A stretch of 64,000 nt of DNA from Poecilobothrus nobilitatus (taxonomy: Eukaryota > Arthropoda > Insecta > Diptera > Dolichopodidae). The first letter of the stretch is position 1. Each line of letters opens with the position of its first letter. The position numbers and the translations under genes were made by a program. The notes below the pieces were generated by a model, which was not told the origin of the DNA, did not search any database, and saw only the letters and a program-made list of their open reading frames with translations. Positions 44,896 to 58,246 of the stretch are shown piece after piece. The DNA is taken from NCBI GenBank assembly GCA_947095535.1, contig OX352772.1, forward strand, positions 146,157,742 through 146,221,741, given 5' to 3'.

Positions 44896-46128
44896 AGTAG
44901 TATGGATATGTCGGTTCTGGTGCAGGAGGAGCTTTTTAAAGCTTTTGGTCCTCCTAAAAGTATGCAAAAAAAAATATTTGCATACACTCGTCCAAAAAGT
45001 ATGCAAAATTAGTAAAAAGGATTGTGTCTTTGATATTTTAAATTTAAAAAGCTATAGTGCTGAATATTTTAAATTAGGATAACAATATGAAAAGTTTTAA
45101 AGTTTGGTTTACAAATTTCAAAGTTTGATTTAAATACAAAATTATTATTAAAGTTTAAACATATTTACCAAAAATCAAACTTACATTCTATTATAACAAT
45201 TTGAGTTCTCCTAACCTTATGCAAAAAAATTAGTAGGATGAAGATATGAAAAGTTTTCAAAGTTTGGTTTAAAAGTTTTTAAGGTTTATTATTATTAAAG
45301 TTTATTAATTATTCTAAATTTAACTTTGTGGTTACTACATCAGTTATGTTTTAATTTGCAATTTAAAAAGCTTAAGCTGTAGTGCTGAATATTTTAAATT
45401 AGGATAAAAATAATAACAGTTTTTAAAGTTTTGTTAAAAAATTTTAAAAGAAAATTGCACTTGGTTTAAATACAAAATTATTATTAAAGTTTAAACATAT
45501 TTACCAAAAGTCAAATTTATATTCTATTATAACAATTTTAGTCCTCCTAACCTTAATCAAAAAAATTAGTAAGGTAAAGATATGAAAAGTTTTCAAAATT
45601 CATTATTATTAAAGTTTAAACTTTAATATTTACTTGAAAAAAAAGTTTGATTTGAATAGGTACATAAAGAAATGTATACAAAATAATTTTAAATGAAATG
45701 TTTTGTTATAATAAATATATTATTTATAAAATAAATAATAAAAGTTTTGAGTTTAACGGTTGAAATATAATGAAATATTATGAACTTTGAGAAGTTTTAT
45801 AGTTAAATTAAAATATAAATAATCAGATAAATTTGAATTTTATCTAAACTTTTACTGTCAATGTATATATTTTTATATTTAAGAAACGTTTTTTATTTGT
45901 CTCTGGTTTTATTTAAAGTTTTCAACAGCTTCAAAACTTCGTTAAGCTAAAAATTATTGAACACACTTAAGATTCGATTTTTTTTTTTTTTCTAATAATA
46001 AAAAACAAGTTTGTTCCTGTTGGTTTAAATAATATATTTTTTTTCTTTTTATTCATCTTTAAATTATATTTTTGTTTTTATTAAAACTAAACTAACAAAA
46101 ACTAGTTTTTTTTTTTTTTTTTTTACAA

Positions 46129-49100
46129 TTATTGCTCAATGGCATAATGCCCCCAAGCATATGTGTTTATTTTATCTGCGATTACATATCTTTTATTATC
46201 TAATGAACTTAAAGCTACTTTATTTAAATTCTGTGTATAAATTGTATGTAAATGTGATCTAAATATTTTCATTTCTCTTAAACAAACTTCATTTTTTAAC
46301 AATTTTATTTTCATGTGTTTGAAGAAAATACATTTTAGATTTTAATCCTATAAATTCAGAAACAATTTTTCCATTAAATTTATCTTTAAAAAGACCAAGA
46401 ACTTTTTTATTCAATAGAGGGAAATGAAATAAATTGTCAGATGGATAATCGGATGTATCAAAACGTTCTGGTATATCTCTGTATATGTCAGCGTAAAAAT
46501 CATCTGTCTGTATAGTGTAAATAAAACTGTCAGTGCTGTGTAATTTAAAAAAACTTTACTGCCATATTTAGGTTTAATGTAATCAGAATGAAAATCATAT
46601 ATAAGTATTTACTGTAAATCCTAAATGTGTAGGTTTATCATAATATACAATTGTATGATTAAGCTGAACGGCTATCAAGTTGGTTTTGCTATTAATGCTC
46701 GTGCACCTAAATGTCTTCCTTGACTTTCCCAAGAGGTAGCTATTTTAACATTTTTTCTTTTATCTACATTTTCCATGGTTTTACCGAAAACGGCATTATT
46801 CATTAATTTAAAATAATCTTTTTCGAAAGCATTTTTAGCAACTGACCTATGTGAGTTATTTAAATCAATATATTTTTTTAACCAATTGCTTTGTGTGAAT
46901 TTTAGCATTCTATAAATTTGCTTAAGAATTAAACCGTTTCGAAAACACTGTTTTAAATTTCTATAATGGATTATGTATTTGTGTTTGTTTGTTAAGTCAA
47001 CTAAGAGTTTGAGAATTTTACCTGTTGGTGGAACTTTGTTTTCAGCACAAAAAGGAAAATCATTGTGCAAATCATGTAAATGTTGTGGGTAATCTAAATC
47101 CACTTCTAAAACGTAACCAGTTTCGAATCATCGGCAACTGAAAGCACATCAATATTTTCAGTAACGTCAACCCACTGAAAATCTTTATGTGGTAAATATT
47201 GGATCATTGCCGATCCATATAAATTGTTAGCGTCTTCATATACTATGTATTTGGAAGGTTCGTTTCTTTTATAAGATACTCCCATGAATTTATTATTTGC
47301 TACTGAATGTCTAAGTGTGCACTGACTAATTCCACCACGTATCCCTTTTTTAAAGAAATTATACATATCAATATCAGTTAATAATTGTAATTTGATATCC
47401 GTGTATTTTAACATAGCTGCCCATGACAAACCTGGGGTAGTATAAAAATTTGCAGGATCTAAAGAATAGATTTTATAACATATTTTTCGAAAGTTTTCAA
47501 AAACATCAGTCAAAATAAGCACATCTGTTTTAAGGTAAAGTTTTAAATAGTCCCATAAGTTTTGACAATCAAACGTTTTCCATACATTAATTGCATGAAG
47601 GTAGTCTTCATCAGAACATGATGTGTTTGTCATATGATTGGTAAAAATTTCTTGTGAAGGTAAACTTCTTTCGTCAAGTCATTCAATGGAATTTAAATAC
47701 TCATAGGGAAAAACTCCCTTTCGAGTCATAAGTTTAATTTTTTCATTATTATTGAATTCTTTTTTTATATGAAACAAATCGTTTTCATTTAAATTTTTAC
47801 ATAAAGAATCAAGGCTAGAAGCCATAAATCTAAAGCTATCGAGAAAACGTAAATAAAATGAATGATTTTTATCTATTGTAATTTTTTTAGATAATGAAAT
47901 ATAACGTTCTTTATTCAAAGGAATGACACCAATATGTCCATTCACTTCGTTTAGTTCTTTAAATAAAAGATGGCAATCATAACCGGAAAAATTGTGAAAA
48001 AATATAGGAAAAAAATTTGGTCGCCTATATAATAAATTACATTTAGAAAGAACGGGTCCTCTATAATTACCAGGAAAGTGACAATAGTCTCTAATTCTAT
48101 CATTAAAAGCTAAATGCTTACCACATATGTGACAATTTTCCTGAATTAATTGTTGAAGCTGCTCATCAAGTGTTAATAGATTCATTGGCTTTGGCATCAT
48201 AAATATATTTTTATATAATTCACTACATGTTTTTGTTAACGATGACAAATTTCTTAGCACAGTTAGCTGCAACAAACTCTTTGTAACAGCTTTGATTATC
48301 ATCAAAAGAACATTTAATGTAGTAGGAGAAAGCTACTGGAACATGTTGATGAATATTTGTTGTTGAAGACATCATTGGATTTGAACTGCATGTTGCAATA
48401 GGTTATAAAATACTTTCAGCATCAGTATAAATAACAAAAGGTGTTTCTAATTATTGTTGATAATTTTTAAACTCGAGTGTATTTTTCTCAATAGATGGAA
48501 GTTTTGTAACGACTTTATCGCACTCAATTTTATGTAAATCACGCTGTTGTAATGTATGAAAATGTTGCAAACACATATTACAAATATAAATTTCATGTAT
48601 ATGTTTTGTTACACAACTACTTATTAACCTTGATCAATTTTTAATATAAACAAAATGAAATTTATCATCCTTTTCCAATAGCAATAAATTTACATTGTAT
48701 TTTTTTTCTGATTTTGTTAAATAGAATGGTCCTACAACCTCATATTTTTTATTAATAACTTCCAGTCCAAACAAATTAATACTTATTTCATTATTTAGTT
48801 CTTCAAATAAATTTAACTCGTTCAATTTAGCTGGAAATTGCATAGTGCTAAAATTAAGCTGTTGTACATCACCAAACTCTAGCTCGACTATGGGTAGAGA
48901 AATATTATTAAGTTTATATGAAGATTTTCGTTCAGCATTTTGAATGCAAGTTTGTAAAGCTGCTACTAAACACCACTTGAAACAGAAGTTGTCTTTATTT
49001 TGAATATTAACGCATGCTTTTTTGAATTCTATGCTTTTCGGTAGTTTAATATAAATAGACACACGTATTGGTTCAAATTTATTGATATTTATTTCAATAT

Positions 49101-49767
49101 GTAAAATCCTGATTAACGCCCAACCACTGTCTTCTTCTTGGAAGTCTTCTGCTTGTTGTTGAATAAGTTCTTTAGCCTTTTCAAAAAAATCATTAAGATC
49201 ATCTGCTTGTGTAATACTAAACATTCGAGTTTGAAAAGATTTGATTGATATATTTTCAAACTTTTCTTCTGTTGGCTTTATATATTCACCAAAAAGCTCA
49301 AGATTTACTTTTATAGCGTTGTGCTTTTTTAATGATTGCATCAATAATTCAATTAAATCGGTCTGAGCCTTTTCCAGAAAGTTTGATGGGTTTAGTATGC
49401 TTTCATCATCATTATCTCTAATAAACGTTTCTATTCTATTTTGAAAACATTCATCAATATGTCTAACATTAGATCTAATTACTTCTGCTGCATTACTTTT
49501 ATGTTTATTTGTTCGGATGTGGTAGTTCCACAATGTGGTAGTAACGTTTGATTTGCACTTACTGCAAAATTTTACATTTTCCAAAGTTTTTTGATGTCTC
49601 TTTTTATGTCTTAATAAACTATCATTTCTATTAAATGATTTTTTACATATTTCACAATTATGTCTTAATTGTGTTTCACATTTATGTCTTTTTAAATTGT
49701 CAGATCTTGTGAACACTTTTTCACATTTATCACATTGCAATTTAATTCTTTTGTTTTCTGAACTCAT
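46129..49767 (-). pseudogene. polB: Polinton 2 polymerase, copy 2
   Basis: Nearly identical to copy 1 (34464-38026) with fewer lesions. The zinc-finger N-terminal frame is open for 377 residues (49767-48634), through the two positions where copy 1 has TAA. The segment of about 100 bp deleted from copy 1 near 34650 is present at 46321-46420 (encoding 'IVSEFIGLKSKMYF'-like sequence). Shared lesions include a one-base deletion at 47103-47106 that breaks 'SETGYVLEVD' and the same 'LHSTDS' in place of YxDTDS. The HNH/EndoVII box reads 'RDYCHFPGNYRGPVLSKCN', with His changed to Leu in the AH..C part. Inactive. Confidence 0.88.
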
Positions 49768-50064
49768 TTTTATTTTTGTTAGTGTCCTTTTCTTATATTA
49801 AAACAATATTAATTTAGTCTCTAAATGACTTTAACTTAGTCTTAAATTTAGTGATTTAACACGTAAACTCAAGAAGTTAATTGTATATATATACAAATTT
49901 TTAAACTAAAACGAAACTAACTTGATTGCATAATTTGAATGTATATAATATAACATATCAGAACATAAAAGGAATATTGAGCTTTTCTAATGAATTACTA
50001 CAATGTTGCATATTAATCAAATTATTACAAAATTGAAACTATATACCAACAAAGTCATGATGTG

Positions 50065-51540
50065 GAAAATTGCACTTGCACTTTTCATAATAGATGACGA
50101 AGTATTTAAGATATACACAAAAATTTTTATGTTATTTTATCATAACACTATATAAAAAAGTGAAAGGAATATTTAATTTTCAATAAAAAAAAAAATATAA
50201 ACATTTAAAACCTGTAAAATTAAAAAAAAAAAAAATGTATGTCTAACTTCCATATGTATTTACAAAATTAATTTGTGTAAATAATATCTAATGAATGCAA
50301 CAAAGTTGCAGGATTTTTCTTAATAACTTTTTTTTTTTTTAGGTAGTTACGTTTTCTAACCACAAAATCAATAATCAATATAAATTAATGAAACAACAAC
50401 AACTTGACAAATACATAATTTATGCTTCATTTAGTATAAAGAAATACTCTGTTAAATTATAAAATAATAATAATAAATATGTACTAACCAATGTTGCATC
50501 ATATTAGAAAAACAATTTACTAAATAAAAAATGTGCTGTCTGGGACATGTGTGTGTGTGTTAAAAGTTTTAAGTATGTTAATAACACATATATGTTTAAT
50601 GAGTCAAATGAATGAGCAATAATGTAAATACTCAAATCAATGTTTTTTTTTTTTTTATAATGTCTTTCAATGTTGTTTACATTACATTTTATATTTTATT
50701 TTAATAACAACTAATTTATACTTTGAAAAAGTTGCAACAGGTATTGCATAATAAATTCATAAATAATTAATGTGTAATATTTGTGGTTAGATTAATTTAA
50801 TTAATTAGAGAAAATTGCACTTGCACTTTTCATAATAGATGACGAAGTATTTAAGATATACACAAAAATTTTTATGTTATTTTATCATAACACTATATAA
50901 AAAAGTGAAAGGAATATTTAATTTTCAATAAAAAAAAAAATATAAACATTTAAAACCTGTAAAATTAAAAAAAAAAAAAATGTATGTCTAACTTCCATAT
51001 GTATTTACAAAATTAATTTGTGTAAATAATATCTAATGAATGCAACAAAGTTGCAGGATTATTCTTAATAACTTTTTTTTTTTTAGGTAGTTACGTTTTC
51101 TAACCACAAAATCAATAATCAATATAAATTAATGAAACAACAACAACTTGACAAATACATAATTTATGCTTCATTTAGTATAAAGAAATACTCTGTTAAA
51201 TTATAAAATAATAATAATAAATATGTACTAACCAATGTTGCATCATATTAGAAAAACAATTTACTAAATAAAAAATGTGCTGTCTGGGACATGTGTGTGT
51301 GTGTTAAAAGTTTTAAGTATGTTAATAGCACATATATGTTTAATGAGTCAAATGAATGAGCAATAATGTAAATACTCAAATCAATGTTTTTTTTTTTTTT
51401 ATAATGTCTTTCAATGTTGTTTACATTACATTTTATATTTTATTTTAATAACAACTAATTTATACATTGAAAAAGTTGCAACAGGTATTGCATAATAAAT
51501 TCATAAATAATTAATGTGTAATATTTGTGGTTAGATGTGT
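50065..51540. repeat. Head-to-tail duplication (period about 744 bp) of the Polinton 2 non-coding segment
   Basis: 'TAGATGACGAAGTATTTAAG' occurs at 50091 and 50835, and everything between is repeated with very few changes. The join (50792-50809) holds an extra self-complementary filler, ATTAATTTAATTAAT, before 'GAAAATTGCACTTGCAC'. This looks like template-switch or end-joining repair. Confidence 0.85.
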
Positions 51541-51767
51541 GTTCATTATAATTACAAATAAATTGATATTGGATACAACAAAAAAAAAAAAAAAAAAATT
51601 TAATGATATTATATCATGTTAAAAACATATAGTAGGTGGGGAGGCATGATTTTCTCCTTCTTCTATAATATTTTACAAATGTATATAAACTGATGTTAAT
51701 TAACTTATTTCAAAAACAAAATCAGTTCATATTGAAAAAAACCACAAAAAAAAAAACAAATATAAAA

Positions 51768-52327
51768 ATGGTAAGATTTTTCTATTTTTTTTTCTTATTC
51801 TTAAATTAATTCTATATTATTTTCTACATCTATTTACATATATATATTTATATATATATATAATTTTGCAGGCTTTTATTGAAAACTTAATTTCGTTGGG
51901 GAAGGGTGAAAATGAACCATACCGAAACATTGATTTTTGATAAAAGATAAAATGTATGAGGTGATATCTTGGAGAATTTTAGATACGAAAAGAGGACAAA
52001 CAGTGGTAATAATAATAAAAATAAAAATATATTAGTAATTTTGTTTTGTTTTTTTATTTACCCCCTATTACTACCCATAAGCATCAATGTCTTATTTCAG
52101 CAGGACCGGCTCCGACAACGGACTTCCGGACGATGACGGACGTCATCGCCATGTCTCCGGGTCAACTGTTGCCAGACTTTAGCGCTGATTTACAACAAAT
52201 AAACATTAAAAAAAAAAATAATAATAATAATAACAATCTGCGAGAGAGAGAGAGAGACAGCAAGTTTTCTCCCATAGTCAAGCGGATGAGATCAGATTTT
52301 TTTTTTTTTTTTTTAAACGGTCTTTGA
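51768..52327 (+). pseudogene. Intron-bearing small Polinton gene, copy a (frameshifted)
   Basis: Same structure as the better copy at 57877-58246: ATG followed at once by intron 1 (51771-51871), exon 2 (51872-52005), intron 2 (52006-52100) and exon 3 (from 52101). Exon 2 is 134 nt here, one T short after 'CATTGATTTT', so the frame breaks. A second frame starts in the ATGA overlap at 52133 ('MTDVIAMSPGQLLPDF'). The 3' part fuses into the truncated polymerase at about 52430. Confidence 0.65.
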
Positions 52328-52429
52328 AGATTCGAAGATCTGATGGAGGATTTGAGAAAAATTTTTCCATTCTGTAAAATCTTTAGGTAATCTCTAATGA
52401 ATCTAGAGTGGCTATGACAATTTGGTGTA

Positions 52430-53558
52430 TTTATTAATGCTCGTGCACCTAAATGTCTTCCTTGACTTTCCCAAGAGGTAGCTATTTTAACATTTTTTCT
52501 TTTATCTACATTTTCCATGGTTTTACCGAAAACGGCATTATTCATTAATTTAAAATAATCTTTTTCGAAAGCATTTTTAGCAACTGACCTATGTGAGTTA
52601 TTTAAATCAATATATTTTTTTAACCAATTGCTTTGTGTGAATTTTAGCATTCTATAAATTTGCTTAAGAATTAAACCGTTTCGAAAACACTGTTTTAAAT
52701 TTCTATAATGGATTATGTATTTGTGTTTGTTTGTTAAGTCAACTAAGAGTTTGAGAATTTTACCTGTTGGTGGAACTTTGTTTTCAGCACAAAAAGGAAA
52801 ATCATTGTGCAAATCATGTAAATGTTGTGGGTAATCTAAATCCACTTCTAAAACGTAACCAGTTTCCGAATCATCGGCAACTGAAAGCACATCAATATTT
52901 TCAGTAACGTCAATCCACTGAAAATCTTTATCTGGTGAATATTGGATCATTGCCCATCCATATAAATTGTTAGCGTCTTCATATACTATGTATTTGAAAG
53001 GTTCGTTTCTTTTATAAGATTCTCCCATGAATTTATTATTTGCTACTGAAACTCTTCTTCTGTTGGCTTTATATATTCACCAAAAAGCTCAAGATTTACT
53101 TTTGTAGCGTTGTGCTTTTTTAATGATTGCATCAATAATTCAATTATATCGGTCTGAGCCTTTTCCAGAAAGTTTGCTGGGTTTAGTATGCTTTCATCAT
53201 CATTATCTCTAATAAACGTTTCTATTCTATTTTGAAAACATTCATCAATATGTCTAACATTAGATCTAATTACTTCTGCTGCATTACTTTTATGTTTATT
53301 TGTTCGGATGTGGTAGTTCCACAAAGTTGTAGTTACGTTTGATTTGCACTTACTGCAAAATTTTACATTTTCCAAAGTTTTTTGATGTCTCTTTTTATGT
53401 CTTAATAAACTATCATTTCTATTAAATGATTTTTTACATATTTCACAATTATGTTTTAATTGTGTTTCACATTTATGTCTTTTTAAATTGTCAGATCTTG
53501 TGAACACTTTTTCACATTTATCACATTGCAATTTAATTCTTTTGTTTTCTGAACTCAT
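52430..53558 (-). pseudogene. Internally deleted Polinton 2 polymerase, unit 1
   Basis: The zinc-finger part (53558-53043) is followed after 'KPTEEEFQ' directly by the palm start 'MGESYKRNEPFKYIVYEDAN' (53028). The middle (HNH/EndoVII and exonuclease parts, about 1.9 kb) is deleted. The palm reads straight through 'DSETGYVLEVDLDYP', where the full copies have a one-base deletion. It ends in 'FGKTMENVDKRKNVKIATSW' and then leaves polymerase sequence at about 52440, before the catalytic box. Neither deletion end shows an obvious splice signal. Confidence 0.85.
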
Positions 53559-54811
53559 TTTTATTTTTGTTAGTGTCCTTATATTAAAACGATATTAATT
53601 TAGTCTCTAAATGACTTTAACTTAGTCTTAAATTTAGTGATTTAACACGTAAACTCAAGAAGTTAATTGTATATATATACAAATTTTTAAACTAAAACGA
53701 AACTAACTTGATTGCATAATTTGAATGTATATATATATAACATATCAGAACATAAAAGGAATATTGAGCTTTTCTAATGAATTACTACAATGTTGCATAT
53801 TAATCAAATTATTACAAAATTGAAACTATATACCAACAAAGTCATGATGTGGAAAATTGCACTTGCACTTTTCATAATAGATGACGAAGTATTTAAGATA
53901 TACACAAAATTTTTTACGTTATTTTATCATAACACTATATAAAAAAGTGAAAGGAATATTTAATTTTCAATAAAAAAAAAAATATAAACATTTAAAACCT
54001 GTAAAATTAGAAAAAAAAAAAAAAAGTATGTCTAACTTCCATATGTATTTACAAAATTAATTTGTGTAAATAATATCTAATGAATGCAACAAAGTTGCAG
54101 GATTATTCTTAATAACTTTTTTTTTTTTTAGGTAGTTACGTTTTCTAACCACAAAATCAATAATCAATATAAATTAATGAAACAACAACAACTTGACAAA
54201 TACATAATTTATGCTTCATTTAGTATAAAGAAATACTCTGTTAAATTATAAAATAATAATAATAAATATGTACTAACCAATGTTGCATCATATTAGAAAA
54301 ACAATTTACTAAATAAAAAATGTGCTGTCTGGGACATGTGTGTGTGTGTTAAAAGTTTTAAGTATGTTAATAACACATATATGTTTAATGAGTCAAATGA
54401 ATGAGCAATAATGTAAATACTCAAATCAATGTTTTTTTTTTTTTTATAATGTCTTTCAATGTTGTTTACATTACATTTTATATTTTATTTTAATAACAAC
54501 TAATTTATACATTGAAAAAGTTGCAACAGGTATTGCATAATAAATTCATAAATAATTAATGTGTAATATTTGTGGTTAGATGTGTGTTCATTATAATTAC
54601 AAATAAATTTATATTGGATACAAAAAAAAAAAAAAAAAAAATTTAATGATATTATATCATGTTAAAAACATATAGTAGGTGGGGAGGCATGATTTTCTCC
54701 TTCTTCTATAATATTTTACAAATGTATATAAACTGATGTTAATTAACTTATTTCAAAAACAAAATCAGTTCATATTGAAAAAAACCACAAAAAAAAAAAA
54801 CAAATATAAAA

Positions 54812-55312
54812 ATGGTAAGATTTTTCTTTTTTTTTCTTATTCTTAAATTAATTCTATATTATTTTCTATATCTATTTACATATATATATTTATATATATA
54901 TATAATTTTGCAGGCTTTTATTGAAAACTTAATTTCGTTGGGGAAGGGTGAAAATGAACCATACCGAAACATTGATTTTTGATAAAAGATAAAATGTATG
55001 AGGTGATATCTTGGAGAATTTTAGATACGAAAAGAGGACAAACAGTGGTAATAATAATAAAAATAAAAATATATTAGTAATTTTGTTTTGTTTTTTTATT
55101 TACCCCCTATTACTACCCATAAGCAATGTCTTATTTCAGCAGGACCGGCTCCGACAACGGACTTCCGGACGATGACGGACGTCATCGCCATGTCTCCGGG
55201 TCAACTGTTGCCAGACTTTAGCGCTGATTTACAACAAATAAACATTAAAAAAAAAATAATAATAATAATAATAACAATCTGCGAGAGAGAGACAGCAAGT
55301 TTTCTCCCATAG
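54812..55312 (+). pseudogene. Intron-bearing small Polinton gene, copy b (frameshifted)
   Basis: Same as copy a, with the same missing T in exon 2, showing that copies a and b descend from one damaged unit. The second frame starts at the ATGA overlap near 55172 and ends soon after the AT/GA microsatellite. Confidence 0.65.
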
Positions 55313-55469
55313 TCAAGCGGATGAGATCAGATTTTTTTTTTTTTTTTTTAAACGGTCTTTGAAGATTCGAAGATCTGATGGAGGATTTGAGAAAAATTTT
55401 TCCATTCTGTAAAATCTTTAGGTAATCTCTAATGAATCTAGAGTGGCTATGACAATTTGGTATATTTAT

Positions 55470-56593
55470 TAATACTCGTGCACCTAAATGTCTTCCTTGA
55501 CTTTCCCAAGAGGTAGCTATTTTAACATTTTTTCTTTTATCTACATTTTCCATGGTTTTACCGAAATCGGCATTATTCATTAATTTAAAATAATCTTTTT
55601 CGAAAGCATTTTTCGCAAATGACCTATGTGAGTTATTTAAATCAATATATTTTTTTAACCAATTGCTTTGTGTGAATTTTAGCATTCTATAAATTTGCTT
55701 AAGAATTAAACCTTTTCGAAAACACTGTTTTAAATTTCTATAATGGATTATGTATTTGTGTTTGTTTGTTAAGTCAACTAAGAGTTTGAGAATTTTACCT
55801 GTTGGTGGAACTTTGTTTTCAGCACAAAAAGGAAAATCATTGTGCAAATCATGTAAATGTTGTGGGTAATCTAAATCCACTTCTAAAACGTAACCAGTTT
55901 CCGAATCATCGGCAACTGAAAGCACAATATTTTCAGTAACGTCAATCCACTGAAAATCTTTATCTGGTGAATATTGGATCATTGCCCATCCATATAAATT
56001 GTTAGCGTCTTCATATACTATGTATTTGAAAGATTCGTTTCTTTTATAAGATTCTCCCATGAATTTATTATTTGCTACTGAAACTCTTCTTCTGTTGGCT
56101 TTATATATTCACCAAAAAGCTCAAGATTTACTTTTATAGCGTTGTGCTTTTTTAATGATTGCATCAATAATTCAATTATATCGGTCTGAGCATTTTCCAG
56201 AAAGTTTGCTGGGTTTAGTATGCTTTCATCATCATTATCTCTAATAAACGTTTCTATTCTATTTTGAAAACATTCATCAATATGTCTAACATTAGATCTA
56301 ATTACTTCTGCTGCATTACTTTTATGTTTATTTGTTCGGATGTGGTAGTTCCACAATGTGGTAGTAACGTTTGATTTGCACTTACTGCAAAATTTTACAT
56401 TTTCCAAAGTTTTTTGATGTCTCTTTTTATGTCTTAATAAACTATCATTTCTATTAAATGATTTTTTACATATTTCACAATTATGTTTTAATTGTGTTTC
56501 ACATTTATGTCTTTTTTAAATTGTCAGATCTTGTGAACACTTTTTCACATTTATCACAATGCAATTTAATTCTTTTGTTTTCTGAACTCATTT
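55470..56593 (-). pseudogene. Internally deleted Polinton 2 polymerase, unit 2
   Basis: Same fusion as unit 1 with a few extra changes: one codon lost in 'TENIVLSVADD', 'NNADFGKT' for 'NNAVFGKT', and a one-base insertion in a T run near 56515 that breaks the zinc-finger frame. The shared breakpoints prove common origin with unit 1. Confidence 0.85.
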
Positions 56594-57876
56594 TTATTTT
56601 TGTTAGTGTCCTTTTCTTATATTAAAACAATATTAATTTAGTCTCTAAATGACTTTAACTTAGTCTTAAATTTAGTGATTTAACACGTAAACTCAAGAAG
56701 TTAATTGTATATATATACAAATTTTTAAACTAAAACGAAACTAACTTGATTGCATAATTTGAATGTATATATATATAACATATCAGAACATAAAAGGAAT
56801 ATTGAGCTTTTCTAATGAATTACTACAATGTTGCATATTAATCAAATTATTACAAAATTGAAACTATATACCAACAAAGTCATGATGTGGAAAATTGCAC
56901 TTGCACTTTTCATAATAGATGTCGAAGTATTTAAGATATACACAAAATTTTTTATATTATTTTATCATAACACTATATAAAAAAGTGAAAGGAATATTTA
57001 ATTTTCAATAAAAAAAAAAAATATAAACATTTAAAACCTGTAAAATTAAAAAACAAAATCAAATGTATGTCTAACTTCCATATGTATTTACAAAATTAAT
57101 TTGTGTAAATAATATCTAATGAATGCAACAAAGTTGCAGGATTATTCTTAATAACTTTTTTTTTTTTTAGGTAGTTACGTTTTCTAACCACAAAATCAAT
57201 AATCAATATAAATTAATGAAACAACAACAACTTGACAAATACATAATTTATGCTTCATTTATTTAGTATATAGAAATACTCTGTTAAATTATAAAATAAT
57301 AATAATAAATATGTACTAACCAATGTTGCATCATATTAGAAAAATAATTTACTAAATAAAAAATGTGCTGTCTGGGACATGTGTGTGTGTTTGTGTGTTA
57401 AAAGTTTTAAGTATGTTAATAATACACATATGTTTAATGAGTCAAATGAATGTGCAACAATGTGTAAATAGTCAAATCAATGTTTTTTTTTTTTTATAAT
57501 GTCTTTCAATGTTGTTTACATTACATTTTATATTTTATTTTAATAACAACTAATTTATACATTGAAAAAGTTGCAACAGGTATTGCATAATAAATTCATA
57601 AATAATTAATGTGTAATATTTGTGGTTAGATGTGTGTTCATTATACTTACAAATAAATTGATATTGGATACAAAAAAAAAAAAAAAAAAATTTAATGATA
57701 TTATATCATGTTAAAAACATATAGTAGGTGGGGAGGCATGATTTTCTCCTTCTTCTATAATATTTTACAAATGTATATAAACTGATGTTAATTAACTTAT
57801 TTCAAAAACAAAATCAGTTCATATTGAAAAAAACCCAAAAATCAGTTCATATTGAAAAAAAAAAACAAATATAAAA

Positions 57877-58246
57877 ATGGTAAGATTGTTTTTTTTTTTC
57901 TTATTCTTAAATTAATTCTATATTATTTTCTATATCTATTTACATATATATATTTATATATATATATATAATTTTGCAGGCTTTTATTGAAAACTTAATT
58001 TCGTTGGGGAAGGGTGAAAATGAACCATACCGAAACATTGATTTTTTGATAAAATATAAAATGTATGAGGTGCTATCTTGGAGATTTTTAGATACGAAAA
58101 GAGGACAAACAGTGGTAATAATACTAAAAATAAAAATATATATTAGTAATTTTGTTTTGTTTTTTATTTACCCCCTATTACTACCCATAAGCATCAATGT
58201 CTTATTTCAGCAGGACCGGCTCCAACAAGGGACTTCCGGACGATGA
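57877..58246 (+). CDS. Intron-bearing small Polinton gene, copy c (intact, 57 residues)
   Basis: Exon 1 is only ATG (57877-57879). Intron 1 is 57880-57979 (GTAAGATTG...TTTTGCAG), with a long T tract and (TA)n before the acceptor. Exon 2 is 57980-58114 (135 nt; 'AFIENLISLGKGENEPYRNI', 'YEVLSWRFLDTKRGQTV'). Intron 2 is 58115-58210 (GTAATAATA...CTTATTTCAG). Exon 3 is 58211-58246 ('QDRLQQGTSGR', stop). Phase 0 throughout. The pattern 'PYR..D......FLDTKRGQTV' resembles small proteins often found in animal Maverick-type elements; I have no assigned function, and a single-strand DNA-binding role is only a guess. Copies a and b are one base short in exon 2. The stop overlaps the next ATG as ATGA. Confidence 0.6.

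Noticed and set aside
52046..52327. A 93-residue frame starting 'MFFYLPPITTHKH'
   Set aside because: Its first part is intron 2 of the small Polinton gene, as shown by the conserved TTATTTCAG acceptor; only the part from the ATGA overlap is kept as possible coding sequence.
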